A stretch of DNA of 64,000 bases from Nocardia pseudobrasiliensis NBRC 108224 (GCF_001613105.1 NZ_BDBS01000005.1:1-64000); one strand, 5' to 3'; shown: positions 46,724-55,433, counted from the stretch's first letter. Numbers and translations: made by a program. The notes: generated from the sequence alone by a model not told the origin.

Positions 46724-47201
46724 CCGCCCCCGCCCCCGACAAGCCCCCGCCTCCTGTCTTTTGTAGCCCGCCCGCCGGAACTACCACCTCGTCTCGTTGG
46801 CTGGCTACCAGGCTCACCTCGTCCCCGCCGTCCGGCCGCCGGGTCTGCTTTCGCCGCTCGACGGCCGGGCTCACCTCGTCTTGTCGTGCCGGGCTCGCGT
46901 CTTGTCCTGTCGTCCGGTCGCCGGGTCTGCTTTCGCCGCTCGACGGCCGGGCTCACCTCGTCTTGTCGTGCCGGGCTCGCGTCTTGTCCTGTCGTCCGGT
47001 CGCCGGGTCTGCTTTCGCCGCTCGACGGCCGGGCTCACCTCGTCTTGTCGCGTCGGGCTCGCGTCTTGTCCCGTCGTCCGGCCGCCAGGCCGGGCGGCGG
47101 GTCTCCGAATCGGCGGGCGAATCGGACCGTTGGGTGGTCTTGGGTGTGAGGTTGCCTATGCGACGGAGGTCGGGTCGGGGGGCGCTAATACAGTTGGGCG
47201 T
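46724..47201. repeat. 82-bp minisatellite in a gene-free gap
   Basis: The 478-base gap holds three tandem copies of an 82-bp unit at about 46827-46908, 46909-46990 and 46991-47072, then a partial fourth. The first and second differ by about one base; the third has a few changes. Each contains two related ~25-30-base subunits starting GCCGGGCTC. 82 is not a multiple of three, so it is not a coding repeat. The rest of the gap, including a CCGCC-rich part near 46724-46826, shows no gene. The racemase start and a TACAGT box lie at its end. Confidence 0.9.
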
Positions 47202-47981
47202 GTGATCGTCTCGCTGATCGACTCGGGACTGGGCATGTTGCCCACGGGGGCGTGGTTGCGTACGTTGCGGCCGGATTTGGATCTGCTGCTGCAAACCGAT
47301 CCGGATGGGGCGCCCTGGGGGCCCAAACCGGAGCCCTGGGTGGTCGAGCGGGTGCTCGAGGCGGCTCGGCGGGCGCTGCGGCTGGGAGCCGAAGTCATCG
47401 TGCTGCCGTGTAATACGGCCAGTGTGACCGCGCTGGAACATGTGCGGGCCGAGGTGGGCCCCGAGGTGCCGGTGGTCGGGACCGTGCCGGCGATCAAGCC
47501 CGCGGCCGCGGTGTGCCGCACGGTGGCGGTGTGGGCCACGGCCGCGACCACCGCGAGTCGCTATCAAGCCGATCTGATCGCCCGATTCGGCGGCGACGCC
47601 GATGTGGTCGGCGTGGCCTGCCACGGTCTGGCCGATGCCATCGACCACGGCGATCTGCCCGCCATCGAGGAGGCGATCACCAAGGCCGCCGCGCAGACCC
47701 CGCCCGGTACCGAGGGCATCGTGCTCGGCTGCACACACTACCCGCTCGTCACCGATTCGATCATCGCCGCGCTGCCGGACCACGTTCGACTGTTCGACAG
47801 CGCCGAAGCCGTTGCCGCGCAAACCCTCCGGCGCATCGATGCCCTCGACCGCCGGTCCACCGGTTCGGGTACGGTCACGGTCCTCAACAGCGGCCGACCC
47901 GGCGCGCTGCCCCCCGGCGCGGCGGCCTTCGAATCCGGGCGGATCCTCGGCGCCACCGCCGACGTCGGCAGCCGGGGATGA
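47202..47981 (+). CDS. Aspartate/glutamate racemase-family protein
   Basis: 259 residues. MurI-like fold: IDSGLGMLPTGAW at the N-terminus (the usual DSGxGG with Leu-Met in place of Gly-Gly), catalytic Cys in VLPCNTASVTALE and a second in VLGCTHYPLVTDS. It may make D-glutamate for the wall, but a second MurI elsewhere is likely, so it could act on aspartate. GTG at 47202 with TACAGT (47189-47194) 7 bases upstream, suggesting a leaderless message. Its stop overlaps the alkD start (ATGA). Confidence 0.8.
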   Translation: MIVSLIDSGLGMLPTGAWLRTLRPDLDLLLQTDPDGAPWGPKPEPWVVERVLEAARRALRLGAEVIVLPCNTASVTALEHVRAEVGPEVPVVGTVPAIKPAAAVCRTVAVWATAATTASRYQADLIARFGGDADVVGVACHGLADAIDHGDLPAIEEAITKAAAQTPPGTEGIVLGCTHYPLVTDSIIAALPDHVRLFDSAEAVAAQTLRRIDALDRRSTGSGTVTVLNSGRPGALPPGAAAFESGRILGATADVGSRG

Positions 47982-48712
47982 CCCCGACCGCCGCCGAGGT
48001 GCAGCGGGCCCTGGCGGCAGCGGCCGATCCGGCCGACGCCATCCACCTGCAGCGGTTCTTCAAGACCGGCCCCGGCGAATACGGCGAGGGTGACATCTTC
48101 CTCGGCGTCCGGGTCCCCGCCACCCGCGCGGTCGCCAAACAGTTTGCCGGACTGCCGCTTTCCGAGATCGACGTCCTACTGGACAGCCCCGTCCACGAAC
48201 ACCGCCTCGCCGCCCTGGTCATCCTCAACGCGACCATGGCCAAGGCGATGAAGCCGCGCACGAACGACCCAGCGGCCCAACAGCGGATCGTCGACCTCTA
48301 CCTGTCCGCCGTCCGCCGCGGCCGCGTGAACAACTGGGACCTCGTCGACATCTCCGCCGAGAACATCCTCGGCCCGTGGCTGTCCACCCGCCCGCGCGAG
48401 CTGCTGTTCCAACTGGCCCAACAGGATTCGCTCTGGGAACGCCGCGTGGCCCTCCTGACCACCTTCGCCTTCATCAAATCCGGCGACCCCGCCACCACCT
48501 TCGCCCTCTGCGAGCGCCTGCTCGACGACCGCCGCGATCTCATCCAGAAGGCCGTCGGCTGGATGCTCCGCGAGGTCGGCAAGCGTGTCGACCGAGATCT
48601 ACTGCTGGGCTTCCTCGATCGCCATGCGGCCGAAATGGGCCGCACGGCTTTGAGTTACGCCACCGAGCATCTGGAACCCGAAGTGCGACAACGATATCGC
48701 GATATGCGCTAG
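47978..48712 (+). CDS. DNA alkylation repair protein (AlkD-like)
   Basis: 244 residues, HEAT-like repeats. The AlkD family flips out and releases alkylated bases. Features: LGVRVPATRAVAKQF, the active region NNWDLVDISAENILG and IQKAVGWMLREVGK. Starts in an ATGA overlap with the racemase gene. Its 3' end overlaps kshB (convergent) by 4 bases. Confidence 0.92.
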   Translation: MTPTAAEVQRALAAAADPADAIHLQRFFKTGPGEYGEGDIFLGVRVPATRAVAKQFAGLPLSEIDVLLDSPVHEHRLAALVILNATMAKAMKPRTNDPAAQQRIVDLYLSAVRRGRVNNWDLVDISAENILGPWLSTRPRELLFQLAQQDSLWERRVALLTTFAFIKSGDPATTFALCERLLDDRRDLIQKAVGWMLREVGKRVDRDLLLGFLDRHAAEMGRTALSYATEHLEPEVRQRYRDMR

Positions 48713-49764
48713 AACTGGATCTTCAGATGATCGGTGACCGGGTGGGCCTGGCAGCCGAGAATATAACCCGCCTCGATGTCCTCGGGATCGAGAATATCGC
48801 TGGTATCCATCTCGACCTTGCCCTCGAGGACCGTGCAGGCGCAGGACCCGCATTCGCCCTCCTGGCAGGAGTACGGCACGTCGATACCCTTGGCGAGCAT
48901 GATGTCGACCAGCGTCTGGCTGCGCGGCCAGCGCAGGTTGTGCACCTCACCGTCCAGTTCCACCTCGACGGTGGCCGCGTCGGCGGCCTCCTCGTCACTG
49001 ACCTCGGCGGGCGCGGTCACCGAGAACGGGTCGCCCGCAAGGGAATTGAAGACCTCCGCATGTGTCCGATTGCGCGGCACGCCCAGCTGGGCCAGTGCGT
49101 CGTGGACGCGATCCATGAAGGGTTTGGGGCCGCACATGAAGGCCCGGTGCGCGGTGTAAGGCGTGACGAGCGCCGCCAGACCCTCCACGCTGGGCAACCC
49201 CTGCAGGGTTTCCAGCCAGTGCAGTACAACCAGCCGCTGCGGATGCTTGTCCGCGAGTTCGCGCAACTCTCCGGCGAAGATGACCGAGTCGTGATCCCGG
49301 TTGGCGTAGATCAGCACCACCCGGCCGTCGCCGCGCGCCAGCGCCGATTTCAGGATCGACATCACCGGGGTGATTCCGCTGCCCGCGGCGAACAGCAGCA
49401 GATCCTCGTCCAGATCCTTGGGCGTGAAAACGCCCGAGGGCGGCAGCACTTCGAGCTCGTCGCCCGCCTTCACGTTGTCGCACACCCAGTTCGACGCATA
49501 ACCCTCGGCCGTGCGCTTGACGGTGACCTTGGGCCGATCGTCGGTATGCGGTGAGCTGGCCAGCGAATAGCACCGCGCCACCGAGCCGGTCCGATCGCTG
49601 GGGATGCGCAGGGTGAGGAACTGCCCCGGCTGATAGGTGAACCGCTCCCGCAGTTCCTCGGGCACGTCGAAGACCAGCGAGCAGGCGTCGGCCGTCTCGG
49701 CGATGACCGCGGCGACGCGAAGCACGGCCGATCGAGAGCCGTGTGGCACTTCAACGGTGGTCAT
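48709..49764 (-). CDS. kshB: 3-ketosteroid 9-alpha-hydroxylase reductase
   Basis: 351 residues. FAD- and 2Fe-2S-containing reductase that drives the KshA oxygenase, which opens ring B of 3-ketosteroids such as cholesterol. FAD motif RCYSLASSPH, NAD motif FAAGSGITPVMSI, and a C-terminal plant-type 2Fe-2S cluster, YSCQEGECGSCACTV plus a distal Cys. It has its own promoter with a KstR-type box between it and the upstream TetR gene. KshA is not in the window. Confidence 0.93.
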   Translation of the reverse strand: MTTVEVPHGSRSAVLRVAAVIAETADACSLVFDVPEELRERFTYQPGQFLTLRIPSDRTGSVARCYSLASSPHTDDRPKVTVKRTAEGYASNWVCDNVKAGDELEVLPPSGVFTPKDLDEDLLLFAAGSGITPVMSILKSALARGDGRVVLIYANRDHDSVIFAGELRELADKHPQRLVVLHWLETLQGLPSVEGLAALVTPYTAHRAFMCGPKPFMDRVHDALAQLGVPRNRTHAEVFNSLAGDPFSVTAPAEVSDEEAADAATVEVELDGEVHNLRWPRSQTLVDIMLAKGIDVPYSCQEGECGSCACTVLEGKVEMDTSDILDPEDIEAGYILGCQAHPVTDHLKIQF

Positions 49765-49782
49765 GGTGTCCTCTCAGGCCAT

Positions 49783-49802
49783 AACTAGAACGTGTTCTAG
49801 TT
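49783..49802. promoter_or_regulatory. KstR-type box before kshB
   Basis: 9-bp arms AACTAGAAC (49783-49791) and GTTCTAGTT (49794-49802) around GT, containing the core TAGAACGTGTTCTA at 49786-49799. It is 19 bases before the kshB ATG on the minus strand and matches the box at 45510 exactly over the core. Confidence 0.85.
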
Positions 49803-50441
49803 TTATAGTACGTGGCCGTCCCTTTGTCGGACAAGCTGAGCCTCCAGGCCCGAGATCAGCACCCCGATGCCGAAGTCGTAGGAGTACTTCCCGCGCAGAT
49901 CCCCGATATGCCGCACCGCGCGCTCGACCGCCTCGGGCAGTGCGACATCCACCAGCCCCGCTCGATCCCGCGGATTCACCCGCGCCCGCCCGAACAGATA
50001 CGTATGGATCGTCGCATATGCGGCGAGCACATTGCGATCGTCGAATCCGGCCTCGAACAAGATCTCCATCACCGCGGCGATCAGATCGAGTTGTTTGCCG
50101 AGCATCTGCTCGATGAGTACATCGCCGAGTCCCGGATGTTTGCGCAGCTTTTCGTCGATCTGATCGATGAGATCACGCAGTCGTTCTTGCCACGGCCCCG
50201 ATTCCGGTGGCGGTTTGCGGACTCCGGTCAGCGCCGCCGTGGCGACCAGATCCAGTAGTTCCCGTTTGTCGGCCACGTAGTAATACGGGGCCATCGGAGA
50301 GACGCCGAGTTCGCGCGACAACCGGCGCATGGACAGTTTGTCCACCCCGTCCTCGCGCACGACCCGCAATGCGGCCTCGACGATCTCGGATTCCGACAAT
50401 GTATTGCCGCCCCCGCTCGTCTGCATCCGTCCGACTCCCAT
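49803..50441 (-). CDS. TetR-family regulator (TetR_C type)
   Basis: 212 residues from the ATG at 50441 (GAGG upstream; an ATG five codons later is possible). HTH: SESEIVEAALRVVREDGVDKL, then SMRRLSRELGVSPMAPYYYVADKREL. C-terminal domain resembles the tetracycline-repressor type. It is not KstR: HTH and length differ. Its gene ends one base after the kshB operator. Ligand and targets unknown. Confidence 0.85.
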   Translation of the reverse strand: MGVGRMQTSGGGNTLSESEIVEAALRVVREDGVDKLSMRRLSRELGVSPMAPYYYVADKRELLDLVATAALTGVRKPPPESGPWQERLRDLIDQIDEKLRKHPGLGDVLIEQMLGKQLDLIAAVMEILFEAGFDDRNVLAAYATIHTYLFGRARVNPRDRAGLVDVALPEAVERAVRHIGDLRGKYSYDFGIGVLISGLEAQLVRQRDGHVL

Positions 50442-50808
50442 GCCACCTCGCGACTTGTGCCGAGCCCCACCGCCCGTCGGCAACCCGTCATCTACTGTTC
50501 AACGTGCTTTTTCCCTCCGCAGTCTAGAGCGCCGATCGCGGTGTGGGTCCGCGTGTGCGCGGGTTGCTCGCAGAACGCCGAGGCAACGGCGGGTCGCGGT
50601 ATTTGCCGATGGTGAACCAGCGCGATGTTCACGGTGATCTTCATCGCATCCACGTGGAAGTTGCGGCCGGATTGCCAGCAACTTCGTCGAATAGCAGACC
50701 GGTCGCCGGGCGACGCGCCGGGAGGCGCGCGCGGTATTCGTATCGAATTCGATCCGTTTTTTTCGACACGGTATGCCCGAACGGCAATCAGCGCATAGCA
50801 TCCCAGGA
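50442..50808. other. Gene-free region before mftF
   Basis: 367 bases between the TetR gene and mftF with no convincing ORF and no MftA-like peptide on either strand. TAGCAT at 50796-50801 lies 7 bases before the mftF ATG. Nothing else stands out. Confidence 0.5.
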
Positions 50809-52200
50809 ATGCGCCATGATCGACTGCCCGACGGGTTCGGGGTGCGAATCGATCCACGGGTGCGCACCTACTCCGGTGGACGGTACCTGGTCGGTGGTTC
50901 TCCGACGAGGTTGCTGCGGCTCGCGCCGGAGGCGGCCGCCCTGATCGGTGACGGCTATCTGGAGGTGACCGACCCCAAGTCGGCCGTGATTGCCAGACGG
51001 CTGCTCGACTCCGGTGTCGCCAATCCCCGTCCGCGCCTGCTGCCCTCGCCCGAGGATGTGACGGTAGTGGTGCCGCACTACAACGACGCCGCCGGCCTGG
51101 AGCGACTGCTCGGTACGTTGCGCGGGCACAGTGTGGTGGTGATCGATGACGGTTCGGACCGTCCGGTACGCATTCCGCGCACCCGCGGCCGCTGCCGAGT
51201 CACCGTGCTGCGCCACGATCGCCGCCACGGCCCGGCCTCGGCGCGCAATGCCGGATTGCGAGCGGCGACAACCGAGTTCGTCGCGTTCCTGGACTCGAAT
51301 GTCGTGCCCCGCGCGGGCTGGCTCGAGGTGATGCTCGGCCATTTCAGCGATCCGGAGGTGGCCCTGGTCGCCCCGCGCATCGTCGCGCGCGAACCCGATA
51401 CGACCGTGCTGGGTCGCTATGAGCACACCCGCTCCACGCTGGATCGCGGGCGGCGCGAGATGGCCGTCACCGCACACGGCGCGGTGTCCTATGTGCCCGG
51501 CGCCGCACTGCTGGTGCGGCGGCGCGCGCTGCTGGCCGAGGGCGGCTTCGACGAGCGGATGCGCGCGGCCGCCGATATCGATCTGTGCCGCCGCCTCGAA
51601 CACGTGGGCTGGCGGCTGCGTTACGAACCGGCCGCGCACGTCGCCTGCGACCATCCGGTGTCGTTCGGAAAGTGGTTCGGGCGCAAGGTGTCCCATGGCG
51701 CGGGCGCCGCGCCACTGGCGCGGCGGCACGCCGATGCGGCGGCCCCAGCCTCGGTGCCGTTCTGGGCCGTGGTGGCCACCGCGCTGCTGGCCGCGGCGAC
51801 CCGCTGGAGTCTGATCGCCGGACTGGCCACCCTGATCGCCGCGCTGATCCGGCTACGCCGGGTCTTCGCCGAACTCGACAACCCGACCCGTGTCGCGGCA
51901 ATTCAATTGGCGCGCGGCTTCTCCGGCGGCGTCTGGCGGATCGCCTCGGCGCTGTGCCGGCACTACTGGCCGGTGACGCTGCTGGCCATGGTGGTCTCCG
52001 GTCGCATCCGCCGGATCGCGCTCACCATGGCCGTCGCCGACGGTCTGGCCGACTGGTTCACCCACCGCGAACCCGGCGGCCTGGATCCGGTGCGCTATCT
52101 GTTCTGCAAACGCCTCGACGATCTCGCCTACGGCACCGGTCTGTGGTGGGGCGCTGCGCGGGCGCGCAACATCACGGCCTTCCGTTCCGACGGGCGGTAG
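50809..52200 (+). CDS. mftF: Mycofactocin-type glycosyltransferase (orphan MftF)
   Basis: 463 residues from the ATG at 50809, which is leaderless-like (TAGCAT 7 bases before). GT2 fold: DVTVVVPHYNDAAGLERLL, the DxD-like VVIDDGSD, and VALVAPRIVAREPD; two membrane helices near 315-350 and 380-410. Start RLPDGFGVRIDPRVR and GGSPTRLLRLAPEA match mycobacterial MftF, which adds glucose units to mycofactocin. The expected mftA-E genes are not in the window. The position near the str operon matches the mycobacterial mft site, so this may be the remnant of a lost cluster, or the cluster lies elsewhere. Confidence 0.88.
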   Translation: MRHDRLPDGFGVRIDPRVRTYSGGRYLVGGSPTRLLRLAPEAAALIGDGYLEVTDPKSAVIARRLLDSGVANPRPRLLPSPEDVTVVVPHYNDAAGLERLLGTLRGHSVVVIDDGSDRPVRIPRTRGRCRVTVLRHDRRHGPASARNAGLRAATTEFVAFLDSNVVPRAGWLEVMLGHFSDPEVALVAPRIVAREPDTTVLGRYEHTRSTLDRGRREMAVTAHGAVSYVPGAALLVRRRALLAEGGFDERMRAAADIDLCRRLEHVGWRLRYEPAAHVACDHPVSFGKWFGRKVSHGAGAAPLARRHADAAAPASVPFWAVVATALLAAATRWSLIAGLATLIAALIRLRRVFAELDNPTRVAAIQLARGFSGGVWRIASALCRHYWPVTLLAMVVSGRIRRIALTMAVADGLADWFTHREPGGLDPVRYLFCKRLDDLAYGTGLWWGAARARNITAFRSDGR

Positions 52201-52333
52201 GGGGCCGCGCGAGTGCCGACTGCCTCACATGTCGCCCGTGGCGCCGCCATGATGTGACCTGGCGGACAAACGCCGGACTCGGGACGTCCCGGTGTTTGCC
52301 CGCCGGTACAGTTTGGGGCGGGAAGAAAGGCAA

Positions 52334-53707
52334 ATGGTCAGCAATCTCGCAGGCGGCAACGCTGTCGGACACGGGGTCGAGCCGGGGACCCAACTCGGTG
52401 CGCTGGAATCCTATGCCGCCCAGGCACACGGCTATCTGACCGTCGGTGGCGAGCAACTGGGTCAACTAGCCGGATTGTTGCGTCCACTGATCCTCGAATC
52501 GTGGCTGCGCAGTGTGCGCGGTGGGGTGGATCCGATGGACGTGCTCGACGGGCGCGGGTTGCGCGGCGCGGATCTGCAGCGCTATCGCGACAACCATCCG
52601 ACCACGGCCGTGATGCCGTTGGTGGACAGGCTGTTACTGCAGGACGCGACGAGTACCGGATTGATCGTCGTGATCGCCGACCAGTTCGGCCGGGTGCTGT
52701 CGGTGCACGGCAATCCCGATCGGGTGTGCGCCGCGGCCGAAGTCGGGCTGCGCGAGGGCAACGATCTGAGCGAGCGCCGGGTCGGCACCAATGCCGTGGG
52801 CCTCGTGGTGCGCACCGGCCGCGCGACCTGGATCCACGGGCCCGAACACTATCTGCACCGCATGCATCGGATCACCGGGGCGGCCGCGCCCGTGCACGAT
52901 CCCGACGGCCGCCTGGTCGGCGTGCTGATGATCGCCGGTGGCGTGCGGGTCGCGCGCCCGGAGATCCTCGCGCTGGTGAAGGCCGCGGCGACGGCGGCGG
53001 AGATGGATCTGATGCTCTCGGCCGTGCGCGCACAGCAGGGCGGAGCGGAACGCTTTGGCGGAGTGCGGGATTCGTCGGATCGGCCGCCCGCCGGGCGGCT
53101 GGCGCTGGATGTGCTCGGGCTCGGGCAGCCGCAATTGACCGTCGCCGGTGATCGAGTTCCGCTGTCCCAGCGGCACGCCGAGATCCTGCTACTGCTGGCC
53201 GAACATCCCGAGGGTCTGTCCGCCGATCATCTGGCGCTGCTGCTCGACGACACCGATCTGGACAACGCGACCATTCGCGCGGCCATGTCCCGGCTGCGCG
53301 CGGTGGTCGGCCCGCAGGCCTTCGGCTCGCGGCCGTATCGGCTGCGGGTACATCTGGCCAGCGATGTGGAGGCGCTGCGGGCGGCCCTGGATTCCGGCGA
53401 TGTGGATGCCGCGGTTCGGCTCTACACCGGACCGGTGCTGCCGCGTTCGACCGCGCCGGGCGTCATAGATATTCGCGATGAATTGCGGGTGCGACTGCGG
53501 ACCGCGGTGTTGCGCTCGGGTGAGCCGACTGTGCTGCGCCGCTGGACTTCCGGGGCCGAGGGCCGTGACGACACCGCGGCCTGGGTGGCCTACCGGGCGA
53601 CCGTCGATCGCGATTCGGCGCTGTACGCCCAGATCGAGGCCAAGATCCGGGTGCTCGATCGGCGCCTGGGTGTCGATGCAACGCAGATGCAACGTTTCGA
53701 CTCGTAG
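52334..53707 (+). CDS. GAF-domain regulator with C-terminal SARP-like/BTAD part
   Basis: 457 residues from the ATG at 52334 (AAAGG upstream). A GAF-like sensory domain (about 75-215: NHPTTAVMPLVDRLLLQDAT, VVIADQFGRVLSVHGN) is followed by a SARP/AcoR-type C-terminal region (about 265-440) with VAGDRVPLSQRHAEILLLLAEH, a winged-helix, and a BTAD-like tail. Regulators of this plan control alcohol/aldehyde dehydrogenases in Actinobacteria. No target gene is adjacent; the nearby NRPS remnants are unrelated. Confidence 0.7.
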   Translation: MVSNLAGGNAVGHGVEPGTQLGALESYAAQAHGYLTVGGEQLGQLAGLLRPLILESWLRSVRGGVDPMDVLDGRGLRGADLQRYRDNHPTTAVMPLVDRLLLQDATSTGLIVVIADQFGRVLSVHGNPDRVCAAAEVGLREGNDLSERRVGTNAVGLVVRTGRATWIHGPEHYLHRMHRITGAAAPVHDPDGRLVGVLMIAGGVRVARPEILALVKAAATAAEMDLMLSAVRAQQGGAERFGGVRDSSDRPPAGRLALDVLGLGQPQLTVAGDRVPLSQRHAEILLLLAEHPEGLSADHLALLLDDTDLDNATIRAAMSRLRAVVGPQAFGSRPYRLRVHLASDVEALRAALDSGDVDAAVRLYTGPVLPRSTAPGVIDIRDELRVRLRTAVLRSGEPTVLRRWTSGAEGRDDTAAWVAYRATVDRDSALYAQIEAKIRVLDRRLGVDATQMQRFDS

Positions 53708-53773
53708 GCTGCGCATCCGAATCGTCGAGATCGACGCCTCGACGCCGGGGTGCGGTGCTGCGGAAGCCCCGCC

Positions 53774-54194
53774 GCCTTCGATGTCTCGGCGTGGGAGTTG
53801 TTCTGGCCCTTGCGGATCGGCGCGACCCCGGCGCTCGCTGAGCATGGCGGATTTCGAGATCCGGCCTATCTGCGCCGAGTGATCGCCGAATACGGGGTGG
53901 GCACGGTACATTTCGTCCCATCGATGCTGGAGGTCTTCCCACTGGTATCGAGGGTCCGGTCCCGCGATCGCGGCGGCCGCTGGCTGGCACGCGGGCCCGC
54001 CTGTACGACCTGTACGGTGACGACCGCTGATTCGACCGGCGTGCCGATCGGCGCGCCGGTGTTCAAAACCCGGCTGTACGTGCTCGATTCACGTCTCCGG
54101 TCGGGTCCCGGGTGAGCTGTATCCGTCGGGGGTTCAGCTCGCCCGGGGCTACGTCGGAACCGGAGTACTTGGGGCGCACCGACTTTCAGGGTGA
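53774..54194 (+). pseudogene. NRPS adenylation-domain remnant
   Basis: The frame from about 53774 reads FDVSAWELFWPLRIGATPAL, RDPAYLRRVIAEYGVGTVHFVPSML and VPIGAPVFKTRLYVLDSRL, the A3-A7 core of an amino-acid-activating adenylation domain, but with internal losses (no AMP-binding STG loop). A +1 shift near 54105 then gives VPGELYPSGVQLARGYVG, the A8 motif. No start codon, no upstream domain. A dead piece of a peptide synthetase. Confidence 0.8.
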
Positions 54195-54360
54195 AGCGGC
54201 GCGGTCGAAGCAATCCTCGCGGCCGCCGACCTCGCGCTTCCCGATCTGTCGGTGCGGACGAGTACGCTGAACACCGGAGCGACCAAGTTCGATCTGCAAC
54301 TGACGGTCACCGAAAGCTTCGCTGGTGCCGGTCCCGGGGAAGGTCCGGCACCGGCGGGGA
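54195..54360 (+). pseudogene. NRPS condensation-domain remnant
   Basis: In the same frame as the A8 piece: LALPDLSVRTSTLNTGATKF, DLQLTVTESFAG resembles the end of a condensation domain (LPxLxVxxxxLDTGTAKFDLxFxLTE). Only about 45 residues are left. It follows the adenylation fragment directly, so both come from a rearranged multidomain synthetase. Confidence 0.7.
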
Positions 54361-54432
54361 TCCAGGCGGACGATCGACGCTTGGGCCCGAATGGTCGGCC
54401 CGTCGGAAATCGCGCGCGAGAAACGCGATTCG

Positions 54433-54606
54433 ATGGGAAGCCCCGTCGACGACGATGCCCGACAGCATTCGCTGTGGCCGATATTCGCCGCGATCCCCAG
54501 CGGTTGGATCATCGTTCACGGAGCCCGAATGCGCGCCCAGCGCTTGGACTTCGTCGCCGCCCGCCGTCCCGATCCGCATCCGGCCGCGATATTATCGTCA
54601 TTTTGA
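54433..54606 (+). pseudogene. MbtH-like remnant
   Basis: 57 codons: MGSPVDDDARQHSLWPIFAA, IPSGWIIVHGARMRAQ match the MbtH pattern NPFDDxx...QHSLWPxFAxxPxGWxxVxG with the FLVLVNDEG segment missing. MbtH proteins chaperone NRPS adenylation domains. Shortened and lying between NRPS debris and an unrelated gene, it is probably non-functional; it overlaps the NrtR operator at its end. Confidence 0.75.
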
Positions 54607-54610
54607 CGAT
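54594..54610. promoter_or_regulatory. NrtR-type operator
   Basis: ATCGTCA-TTT-TGACGAT, a perfect 7-bp inverted repeat with a TTT spacer, 13 bases before the ATG at 54624, where a repressor would cover the TACAAT box (54611-54616). It resembles actinobacterial NrtR palindromes. Confidence 0.7.
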
Positions 54611-54623
54611 TACAATCCGATTC

Positions 54624-55334
54624 ATGGGCAATGCTTTTCGCCTCAATGCGGCGGTCGGGGTGGAATTGGTGGTACTCACCCTGGGCGCGCGTTCGGTGCC
54701 CAATGACACCCTCTGCGCACTGCTGGTCCAGCGGCTTTTCGCACCCTATCGCGGGCGCTGGGGGCTGCCGGGTGGTCTGATGCAATCGGAGGAGAGTCTG
54801 TCGGCCGCGGCCGTGCGAGTTCTGCGTGAGGAGACCGGAATTCGCGGCGACCAACTGCATTTGGAGCAGCTCGCCACCTACGGCGAACCGGGCCGCGACG
54901 CCCGCGGGCGGATGATCAGCATCGCGTATTTGGCGCTGGTCCCGAATCTGCCCGCGCCCAGTGCCGGACCCGATGCCGCGGCCGCCGCGATCTGGTCGGT
55001 GGAGCAGATGCTGGCCGATCGTGGGCGGCTGGCCTTCGACCATCACCGCATTCTGACCGACGGCGTCGAACGGGCCCGCGCCAAACTCGAATACACGCCG
55101 CTGGCCACGGCCTTCTGCGGCCGCGAATTCACCGTGGCCGATCTGCGCCGGGTCTACGAGGTGATGTGGGGCAGGACCATGGATCCGCGCAATTTCCATC
55201 GCAAGGTGACCAGCACGCCCGGCTTCGTCGAGGCCACCGGCCGTACCACCACTCGCGACGGCGGCCGACCCGCACAGCTGTACCGGGCCGGACCCGCTCG
55301 GGTTTTACATCCGCCGATATTACGGCCGAACTGA
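54624..55334 (+). CDS. NrtR-type Nudix/winged-helix regulator
   Basis: 236 residues. N-terminal Nudix-like domain (GRWGLPGGLMQSEESLSAAA and the Nudix helix LREETGIRG, roughly 45-75) followed by a C-terminal winged helix (EFTVADLRRVYEVMWGRTMDP, NFHRKVTSTPGFVEATGR). NrtR proteins repress NAD-related genes and respond to ADP-ribose. TACAAT lies 7 bases before the ATG with no Shine-Dalgarno. The palindrome before it suggests self-regulation. Target genes are not adjacent. Confidence 0.85.
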   Translation: MGNAFRLNAAVGVELVVLTLGARSVPNDTLCALLVQRLFAPYRGRWGLPGGLMQSEESLSAAAVRVLREETGIRGDQLHLEQLATYGEPGRDARGRMISIAYLALVPNLPAPSAGPDAAAAAIWSVEQMLADRGRLAFDHHRILTDGVERARAKLEYTPLATAFCGREFTVADLRRVYEVMWGRTMDPRNFHRKVTSTPGFVEATGRTTTRDGGRPAQLYRAGPARVLHPPILRPN

Positions 55335-55433
55335 AACGCCCACAGGAAACTCCCAGCTGTCCTCGAGCATGCCTGCCAGCCGCGCTCTCTACGCTCACCG
55401 ACGATCGGACAGGCGTGTGGGAAAGGCGGAGAC

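Noticed and set aside
46797..47201. N-terminal extension of the racemase through the 82-bp repeat
   Set aside because: The repeat period is not a multiple of three and the family begins at 47202, where a TACAGT box sits.
49803..50441. TetR gene next to kshB as KstR itself
   Set aside because: Its helix-turn-helix and C-terminal domain are not like KstR; the box it abuts is better read as a target of a KstR elsewhere.
50442..50808. Possible mftA peptide gene before mftF
   Set aside because: No reading frame ends in the GxCGVY-type tail on either strand.
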